A stretch of 9,517 bases of DNA, taken from NCBI GenBank assembly GCA_010030605.1, contig RHCK01000038.1:1-9517 (forward strand). The letters run 5' to 3'. Below, in pieces: positions 1 through 6,024 of this stretch. The notes below the pieces were generated by a model. That model had not been told where the DNA came from. It searched no databases and saw only the letters and a list, made by a program, of their open reading frames with translations. Source of the stretch: Acidimicrobiia bacterium (GTDB lineage Bacteria; Actinomycetota; Acidimicrobiia; Acidimicrobiales; Ilumatobacteraceae). Made by a program: the position numbers and the translations under genes. Position 1 is the first letter of the stretch. The number at the start of each line of letters is the position of its first letter.

Positions 1-1228
1 GGGAATGGCCTCGCTGTACGCCGAGATCGAAAACCCTCTCGTTCGCATTCTCGCCCGAATGGAACACATCGGTATCGCGGTCGACCGAGACGCGTTGCGG
101 TCGATCGCGGAACGATTGACGTCGGAGACGAAGGAACTCGCTGCTCGTCTTCAAGAGCTCGCGGGCTCGACCTTCAATCCGAACTCGCCGGCGCAGTTGG
201 GGCGGGTTCTGTTCGAGGAACGTGGTCTCACGCCACCGAAGAAGACGAAGACCGGGTATTCGACCGATGCCGCGACCCTCGAGAAGCTTCTCGATGAATG
301 GCCGGAGTTCATCGGCCCTCTCATGCGGTATCGCGAGGTCGACAAGCTTCGAGGCACCTACGGAGAAGGCCTCCTCGCCGAAGTCGCCGACGACGGACGA
401 ATTCATGCCAGTTTCAACCAGACCGTCGCCCGCACCGGCCGTCTCTCGAGCGATCAGCCGAACCTCCACAACATTCCGGTGCGCACCGACGAAGGGCGCA
501 TTTTCCGGACGGCTTTCGTTCCGGCGCCGGGGTGCACGCTTTTGGTCGCCGACTACAACCAGATCGAGTTGCGTTGTATCGCCCATTTGGCCGACGATCC
601 GGGTCTGATCGCGGCTTTCCGCGAGGGACGTGATGTGCACAATGCCACCGCGGCTCGCGTGTTCGGAGTCGATGTTGGTGCGGTGACCCACGAACAAAGG
701 TCGCGAGCCAAGATGGTGTCCTACGGATTGGCCTACGGCATGGAGGCCTACGGACTGGGACAACGTCTCGGAATTCCCACGGGCGAAGCGTCGGCCATCC
801 TCGATGCCTACTTCGCGGCGTTCCCGAACGTGCAGGCCTACATGGAGCGAACCGTGGCCGAGGCGAAGACCCGCGGCTACACCGAAACCTTGTTCGGTCG
901 ACGCCGACGCATTCCGGAACTGGAGAGCGGCAACTTCAGAGTGCGACAGATGGGCGAACGTCAGGCGATGAACGCCGGCATCCAGGGACTGGCTGCCGAC
1001 ATTTTCAAGAAAGCACTCATTGGCGTCGATCACGCGTTGGAAAATCAGAAGCTGCGATCACGCATCGTTCTTCAGGTTCACGACGAGATCATCGTCGAGG
1101 TTCCCGAAGCCGAAGTGGAGGTGGCGGGTCCCTTGTGTCTCGGCATCATGGAGACGGCGACCGAATTGAACGTTCCGTTGGCCGTCAATTCCGCGTGGGG
1201 TCGAACGTGGGCCGAAGCCAAGGGATGA
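1..1228 (+). CDS. polA: DNA polymerase I, C-terminal polymerase domain (5' end outside window)
   Basis: Template-directed DNA polymerase that fills gaps after excision repair and replaces RNA primers on the lagging strand. About 408 codons are visible, against roughly 900 for a full family-A enzyme, so only the fingers-palm-thumb domain is present; the frame is open at the left edge and the Met at 5 is internal. Seen directly: TGRLSS followed by PNLHNIP (about 437-480); motif A DYNQIELR from 551, with the catalytic Asp codon at 551-553 (Asn replaces the usual Ser); motif B/O-helix RSRAKMVSYGLAYGM, with Lys and two Tyr, around 698-742; motif C LQVHDE with the second catalytic Asp at 1082-1084. 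The Tyr at 722-724 aligns with E. coli Phe762. Whether the N-terminal 5'-nuclease and 3'-5' exonuclease domains are intact cannot be seen. The gene stops 13 nt before the methyltransferase, suggesting one transcript. Identification is secure. Confidence 0.97.
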   Translation, partial: GMASLYAEIENPLVRILARMEHIGIAVDRDALRSIAERLTSETKELAARLQELAGSTFNPNSPAQLGRVLFEERGLTPPKKTKTGYSTDAATLEKLLDEWPEFIGPLMRYREVDKLRGTYGEGLLAEVADDGRIHASFNQTVARTGRLSSDQPNLHNIPVRTDEGRIFRTAFVPAPGCTLLVADYNQIELRCIAHLADDPGLIAAFREGRDVHNATAARVFGVDVGAVTHEQRSRAKMVSYGLAYGMEAYGLGQRLGIPTGEASAILDAYFAAFPNVQAYMERTVAEAKTRGYTETLFGRRRRIPELESGNFRVRQMGERQAMNAGIQGLAADIFKKALIGVDHALENQKLRSRIVLQVHDEIIVEVPEAEVEVAGPLCLGIMETATELNVPLAVNSAWGRTWAEAKG

Positions 1229-1241
1229 ACACCTCTCGATC

Positions 1242-1970
1242 ATGAGCGACTCCGACGATCACTGGTTCGAGTCCCTTGCTCGCCACATGGGCGACGCCTA
1301 CTTGCGGTATTCGTTCACCAAGGGCACCTCGCAGGAGTGCGATCACCTGATGCGGTCACTGGGTTTGGGGGCGGGGTCGCGGGTGATCGACGTCGGGTGT
1401 GGACCGGGTCGCCATGCGCGGGAACTGGCCCGTCGGGGAGTTGTGGTGCACGGAGTGGACATCAGCGACGATTTCATCCGAATCGCCGGAATCGACGCTC
1501 CCGCGGGAGCCACGTTCGAACGGCTCGACGCGCGGCGTCTGGGCACTGCAAACCATCTTCATGGCGCATTCGATGCGGCGATCTGCCTGTGTCAGGGGGC
1601 GTTCGGGATGAATCTCGACGATCGTCAGGACGCCGACGTGGTGTCGGGCATCACCTCCTGTCTGCGTTCGGGGGGTCGTCTCGCGCTCACGGCCTTCAAT
1701 GCGTTTTTCGTGGTCAAACACCATGTCGAGGCCACTTTCGACCCCAACACCGGGGTGTCGGTGGAGGACACGGTGGTCCGCAACGCCACTGGCGAAGGTC
1801 TCGACGTGAAGCTCTGGACCGGGTGCTACACGCCGCGCGAGCTTCGCCTCCTCTTGGCGGCGGCCGGGTTGGTTGTTCGGAGTATCTCCTCGGTCGAGCC
1901 CGGCGCCTATGGCGACGCACCGGCCAGTGTCGATATGCCCGAATTCCTGGTGATCGCCGAACGTGTGTGA
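1242..1970 (+). CDS. Class I SAM-dependent methyltransferase, substrate unknown
   Basis: A 242-residue soluble protein with the Rossmann-type methyltransferase fold. Motif I is VIDVGCGPGRH at residues 48-58 (SAM-binding glycine loop). An acidic residue ends strand 2 (GVDIS, Asp73, expected to hold the SAM ribose). FDAAICLCQGAFG at 110-122 occupies the motif II position and LRSGGRLALTAFN at 141-153 the motif III position. The last 40 residues (TPRELRLLLAAAGL, then a strand ending FLVIAERV) have the usual helix-strand ending of Methyltransf_11/25-type enzymes. No membrane segment or signal peptide is seen. The ATG lies 13 nt after the polA stop; a weak purine run AAGGGA (1220-1225) inside the polA end is 16 nt upstream, rather far for a ribosome site, so co-transcription or coupling with polA is likely. 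The substrate (small molecule, protein or nucleic acid) cannot be inferred from sequence. Base composition does not differ obviously from the neighbours. Confidence 0.92.
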   Translation: MSDSDDHWFESLARHMGDAYLRYSFTKGTSQECDHLMRSLGLGAGSRVIDVGCGPGRHARELARRGVVVHGVDISDDFIRIAGIDAPAGATFERLDARRLGTANHLHGAFDAAICLCQGAFGMNLDDRQDADVVSGITSCLRSGGRLALTAFNAFFVVKHHVEATFDPNTGVSVEDTVVRNATGEGLDVKLWTGCYTPRELRLLLAAAGLVVRSISSVEPGAYGDAPASVDMPEFLVIAERV

Positions 1971-2004
1971 GAGGTCCGGGGCTGGGGGAATGGTCCCGCG
2001 ACGC

Positions 2005-2013
2005 TGGTAACTT
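2005..2013 (+). promoter_or_regulatory. Candidate extended -10 promoter for rpsA
   Basis: TGG-TAACTT reads as an extended -10 element (TGN directly before TANNNT). With the six-base spacing seen at other promoters in this window, transcription would start near 2020, one base before the first leader hairpin, giving a leader of about 90 nt before the ATG at 2111. No convincing -35 hexamer is found 16-19 bases upstream. Assignment rests on pattern and position only. Confidence 0.4.
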
Positions 2014-2020
2014 TGACCCG

Positions 2021-2056
2021 CCTCGGTTGTCCCGAGGTTCGCGGCGAGAACCGCGA
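2021..2056 (+). promoter_or_regulatory. Two tandem hairpins in the rpsA 5' leader
   Basis: Hairpin 1 pairs CCTCGG (2021-2026) with CCGAGG (2032-2037) around the loop TTGTC. Hairpin 2 pairs TCGCGG (2039-2044) with CCGCGA (2051-2056) around CGAGAA. One base separates them. A competing stem, GGTTC (2036-2040) with GAACC (2048-2052), uses part of both, so alternative folds are possible. No T run follows, so this does not look like an intrinsic terminator. The position just upstream of an S1 gene that lacks a Shine-Dalgarno sequence recalls the structured, autoregulated rpsA leader of E. coli; a regulatory function here is inference. Confidence 0.45.
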
Positions 2057-2104
2057 GTCCCTGTCCCTCTAGTTCAGTATCCGAAAGCGATCAGTCCCTT
2101 GTCC
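2056..2104 (+). repeat. Imperfect direct repeat in the rpsA leader (AGTCCCT-GTCC)
   Basis: AGTCCCTGTCC at 2056-2066 recurs as AGTCCCTTGTCC at 2093-2104, differing by one inserted T; the copies start 37 nt apart. TTGTCC also appears in the first hairpin loop (2027-2032). The second copy ends six bases before the predicted ATG. These pyrimidine-rich tracts occupy the place where a Shine-Dalgarno sequence would be expected. Chance cannot be excluded for a repeat this short. Confidence 0.35.
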
Positions 2105-2110
2105 GACACC

Positions 2111-3403
<1,293 letters not shown>

Positions 3404-3404
3404 T

Positions 3405-4043
3405 TCAGTCGACGTCCTCGGAGAGGTCGATGACGCCGCGTTTGACGGCTTTGATCACCGCTTCGGTTCGATCGCGGGCGTCCAACTTGGCATAGATCGC
3501 CGCCAGATGATTCTTCACGGTTTTTTGGCTGATGAAGAGTCGTTGAGCGACTTCCGTCGTCGAACATCCGTGGGACACTTCGCGCAGGACTTCCAGTTCG
3601 CGGTCGGAGAGGTCATGAGCGGGTAACGCTTCGACATCGTCAATCATCGCCCTGGCGACCTCCGGCGACAATGAAACGTCGCCCGACAGAATCTGTTTCA
3701 TGAGGTTCACCACGTCGTCGATCGTCGATGACTTCGGCAGATAACCGACCGCACCGGCGGTGATCGCCTCTCGCACGGTGCGCGAGTCGGAATGCATCGA
3801 CAGAACGATGATTCGACGACGAGCATCGGCCCGCATGATGGACTTGGTCGCGGTGATGCCATCACCGCCGGGCATCGAGACGTCCATCAGAATGAGATCG
3901 GGTCCGTATCGGAGCGACGCGGCCACTGCACTCGGGCCATCGGCTGCCTCGGCCACCACCGTGAATCCGAACTCTTCGAGGTTTCGACGCAACGCTTGAC
4001 GAATCAGGGTGTGATCATCGACGAGGAGAACGGTGCCACTCAT
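3405..4043 (-). CDS. Two-component response regulator, NarL/FixJ (LuxR-HTH) family
   Basis: A 212-residue phosphorylation-controlled DNA-binding transcription factor. The receiver domain (about 3-120) has the acidic pair Asp9-Asp10, phospho-acceptor Asp54 (LILMDVSMPGG), the switch Ser82 (VLSMHS) and conserved Lys104 (YLPKSS). The C-terminal LuxR-type helix-turn-helix (about 145-205) shows LSDRELEVL and ISQKTVKNHLAAIYAKL. All key residues are present, so it should be phosphorylatable. The ATG at 4043 is preferred over the longer in-frame ATG at 4124 because it begins the receiver directly, overlaps the kinase stop as ATGA, and has a Shine-Dalgarno GAGGAA (plus-strand TTCCTC, 4053-4058) nine bases upstream. 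The kinase just before it is its evident partner. Its stop codon lies one base from the rpsA stop on the other strand. Target genes are unknown. Confidence 0.95.
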   Translation of the reverse strand: MSGTVLLVDDHTLIRQALRRNLEEFGFTVVAEAADGPSAVAASLRYGPDLILMDVSMPGGDGITATKSIMRADARRRIIVLSMHSDSRTVREAITAGAVGYLPKSSTIDDVVNLMKQILSGDVSLSPEVARAMIDDVEALPAHDLSDRELEVLREVSHGCSTTEVAQRLFISQKTVKNHLAAIYAKLDARDRTEAVIKAVKRGVIDLSEDVD

Positions 4044-5203
4044 GTTTCCGGATTCCTCGGGATGCGAACGGACACCGTCGTGCCGTGAGGACTCGATTGG
4101 ATGTCGAGGGTGGCCCCAATCCATTCGGTGCGTTCTCGCATGCCACTGATGCCGTGACCGGGAGGCGCACTGCCGACACCGATTCCGTCATCGGCGATGG
4201 AAAGCAGAAGGTCGTTGCCGGCCGTCTCGAACCGAATTCGAATGTTTCTCGCCGAAGAATGCCGCTCGGCGTTGAAGAGTGCCTCGCGCGTCACGAGCAT
4301 CAACTCTTCGGCCATGTGCTCTGGGATTGCCGACATGGCAGCCTCCGAAACTTCACAAGTGACGGAGATTCCGGATCTCTCGTGGACGGCGAGTGCGAGG
4401 GCGGATATTGATTCACGATCGAAGGCCGCTGTTCGGCCGGAGTCGCGAAGCTCGTCCAACAAGGATCGAACTTCGTCGATGGTGTCACCGAGAGAACGAC
4501 GAACTTCCAGAATCGACTCGCGCGTGTCTCCGTCGGTGTGGCGAGCGATTCGATCGAGATCGAATCCAATGGCGGCCAGCGAGGACGACATGCGATCGTG
4601 CAACTCCCGTGCCACTCGAGTTCGTTCATCCGTTGCCGCGCGGTCGGCCAACGAGGCGAAGATTCGGGCGTTGTCCAATGCCAAAGCGATCGCGTCGGCG
4701 ACACCAACGATCGCTTCGCGTTCGGCGGTCGTCGGCCGACGATCGCCGGTCCACTCCGCGCCGATCAAACCCATCACGGTCCCGCGTGCTTTCAACGCTT
4801 GGTAGACGCCATGGCTCGCCGCGGACCACAGCAAGTGGTCCTCGAGGACGACGGGTCGGGCGGATTCGGTGCAGCGAAGAATGTCGGGATTCGGCACCAA
4901 CGACGGATCGCGCAGGATCTCGGATGGTCCGGCCATGACGATCCAGGAAGACGTGTCGGGATCGAGGAGAAGGACGATGACGGCATCGGCGCGAACCACG
5001 CTTCGGGCCTGCTCGACACCTCGCCGTACGACTTCATCCACGTCCAACGAGGACGAAAGCGTGACCGCCATCTTCTGCAACGAAAGAAGCAATTCGTTGG
5101 CTCTCGTCAGGTCGGTGAACCTTTCCGAATCGCCGACCTGGCGGCGGTCGGCATCGAGAGCAAGGCGCGTCGCCGATCGCCGCTCGACCAACGGCCACGA
5201 CAT
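4040..5203 (-). CDS. Cytoplasmic GAF-domain sensor histidine kinase (HisKA_3/NarX-like)
   Basis: Autophosphorylating sensor that should pass phosphate to the adjacent NarL-type regulator. From ATG 5203 it has 387 residues: a short basic/polar start, a helical linker (about 30-52), a GAF-like sensory domain (about 50-180), a HisKA_3 dimerisation domain with RVARELHDRMSSSL (phospho-acceptor His202), and an HATPase_c domain with EALFNAERHS (N-box, Asn311, 306-316), ADDGIG (337-342) and GHGISGMRER (349-358). There is no transmembrane segment, so the signal is intracellular or comes through a partner. The 4-nt ATGA overlap with the regulator indicates translational coupling. The start is uncertain: the frame continues to ATG 5239 and GTG 5281. 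GTG 5281 sits exactly six bases after a TACTCT -10, the leaderless arrangement seen in neighbouring genes. However, the extra residues are Arg/Pro-rich with poor third-position GC, so the shorter start is kept here. Confidence 0.93.
   Translation of the reverse strand: MSWPLVERRSATRLALDADRRQVGDSERFTDLTRANELLLSLQKMAVTLSSSLDVDEVVRRGVEQARSVVRADAVIVLLLDPDTSSWIVMAGPSEILRDPSLVPNPDILRCTESARPVVLEDHLLWSAASHGVYQALKARGTVMGLIGAEWTGDRRPTTAEREAIVGVADAIALALDNARIFASLADRAATDERTRVARELHDRMSSSLAAIGFDLDRIARHTDGDTRESILEVRRSLGDTIDEVRSLLDELRDSGRTAAFDRESISALALAVHERSGISVTCEVSEAAMSAIPEHMAEELMLVTREALFNAERHSSARNIRIRFETAGNDLLLSIADDGIGVGSAPPGHGISGMRERTEWIGATLDIQSSPHGTTVSVRIPRNPET
4053..4058 (-). promoter_or_regulatory. Shine-Dalgarno sequence of the response regulator
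   Basis: GAGGAA on the minus strand, nine bases before the ATG at 4043 and inside the end of the kinase gene. It decides the regulator's start at 4043 over 4124. It is the clearest ribosome-binding site in the window, in contrast to coaE, uvrB and uvrA, which have none. Confidence 0.6.
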
Positions 5204-5287
5204 TTCACCCGTTTCGTCCTGGCTCGGGACCGGATGCATCGAAGGATGATTCGGGGATCGGCGTCGACGACGATCGGGCACAGGGGC

Positions 5288-5293
5288 AGAGTA
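5288..5293 (-). promoter_or_regulatory. Candidate -10 element for the kinase-regulator operon
   Basis: TACTCT on the minus strand (plus-strand AGAGTA). Six bases later comes an in-frame GTG (5281-5279), so the transcript would either begin with that GTG codon or carry a leader of about 78 nt to ATG 5203. It lies 17 bp from the coaE -10 element on the opposite strand. No recognisable -35 is present. Confidence 0.4.
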
Positions 5294-5310
5294 CCGGTCG
5301 GGCTCTGGCG

Positions 5311-5316
5311 TAGCGT
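5311..5316 (+). promoter_or_regulatory. -10 element of a probable leaderless coaE promoter
   Basis: TAGCGT fits the actinobacterial TANNNT -10. Six bases (GTCGGC) separate it from the coaE ATG at 5323, which puts the expected transcription start on the start codon. No Shine-Dalgarno sequence precedes the ATG, consistent with a leaderless mRNA. No clear -35 hexamer is seen. Confidence 0.55.
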
Positions 5317-5322
5317 GTCGGC

Positions 5323-5979
5323 ATGATCCTTGTGGGACTGACCGGTGGCATCGGCTCGGGGAAGTCGACGGTGTCGGCATTGCTGGCCGAACGTGGCGCG
5401 GTCATCATCGACGCCGATGCGATCACCCGCGAGGTGCAACTTCCGGGCTCGCCGGTCGTGAAGGAGTTGGCCGATCGTTTCGGAGCGGAAATTCTGGCCG
5501 CCGACGGATCCCTCGAACGTCAGGCTCTCGCCAACATCGTGTTCACCGATCCTGAAGCCTTGAAGGCGCTGAACGCCATCGTTCATCCGGCCGTCGGGCG
5601 GGAGATGAATCGTCGGTTGATCGAACAACGAACGACGGATCACGTGGTGATCCTCGACATTCCGCTCCTGACCGAGAACCCGCGCGAGGGCCTTCAAGGT
5701 CGAATCGTCGTTGATGTGCCCGTGGAAACGCAGATTCGGCGTTTGGTTGCTCACCGAGGCTTCGACGAGGCGGACGCGCGAGCGCGCATCGCGCGACAAG
5801 CGACTCGTGAGGAGCGTTTGGCCGGAGCCGATTTCGTCGTCGACAACAGCGGAACTCCCGACGACCTTTCTCCGCAGATCGATCGTCTCTGGGAATGGCT
5901 CACCGGCCTCGATCAACTCCCCGCGGATTACGAGCCCATCACCCCGAAGCCCAATGGGGGAGAGAAGCAAAGTTCGTAG
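5323..5979 (+). CDS. coaE: Dephospho-CoA kinase
   Basis: Last step of coenzyme A synthesis: ATP-dependent phosphorylation of the 3'-hydroxyl of dephospho-CoA, in the cytoplasm. The 218-residue protein begins MILVGLTGGIGSGKST, with the P-loop at 8-16 (Lys14). IIDADAI follows at 28-34, with two Asp in the substrate/magnesium site typical of the family. NAIVHPAVGREM and VVILDIPLLTE match the CoA-binding and core strands, and a basic LID-like stretch (ARIARQATREERL) precedes DFVVDNSG. Its length is that of a single-domain CoaE; the C-terminal GrpB/UPF0157 fusion known in mycobacteria is absent. A polar tail of about 25 residues ends the protein. The start is fixed by the P-loop lying at the immediate N-terminus. 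It is divergent from the kinase gene, and its stop codon shares a base with the uvrB LexA box. Confidence 0.97.
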   Translation: MILVGLTGGIGSGKSTVSALLAERGAVIIDADAITREVQLPGSPVVKELADRFGAEILAADGSLERQALANIVFTDPEALKALNAIVHPAVGREMNRRLIEQRTTDHVVILDIPLLTENPREGLQGRIVVDVPVETQIRRLVAHRGFDEADARARIARQATREERLAGADFVVDNSGTPDDLSPQIDRLWEWLTGLDQLPADYEPITPKPNGGEKQSS

Positions 5980-5990
5980 AACACCTGTTC
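5979..5990 (+). promoter_or_regulatory. LexA operator (SOS box) upstream of uvrB
   Basis: GAAC-ACCT-GTTC is a perfect match to the GAAC-N4-GTTC core of the LexA box of Actinobacteria and Bacilli; the 3' flank G fits the extended consensus (GTTCG), while the 5' flank is A rather than C. The centre lies about 40 bp upstream of the uvrB start and the box ends 22 bases before the -10 element, so LexA bound here would cover the -35 region. Placement before a classic SOS gene makes function very likely. The only other GAAC near a repair gene start, before uvrA, has no matching half site. Confidence 0.85.
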
Positions 5991-6012
5991 GTTTCGCGCG
6001 ACGACGATGGGA

Positions 6013-6018
6013 TAACCT
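6013..6018 (+). promoter_or_regulatory. -10 element of a probable leaderless uvrB promoter
   Basis: TAACCT matches TANNNT and lies exactly six bases before the second of two tandem GTG codons (6022, 6025). No Shine-Dalgarno sequence is present. The -35 region has no consensus hexamer and abuts the LexA box. Confidence 0.55.
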
Positions 6019-6024
6019 CGCGTG

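Noticed and set aside
1337..2110. Long in-frame extension upstream of rpsA (258 extra residues)
   Set aside because: It overlaps the methyltransferase in another frame, is Arg/Gly/Ser-rich without domain character, and S1 homology begins only after 2111; it is an open frame produced by GC-rich codon use.
4044..4124. Longer start (ATG 4124) for the response regulator
   Set aside because: The extra 27 residues overlap the kinase's ATPase C-terminus and lie outside the receiver fold; ATG 4043 has a good Shine-Dalgarno and an ATGA overlap.
4085..5326. Plus-strand open frames across the kinase gene
   Set aside because: The minus-strand reading carries complete HisKA_3 and HATPase motifs; the plus-strand products are Arg/Ser-rich shadows.
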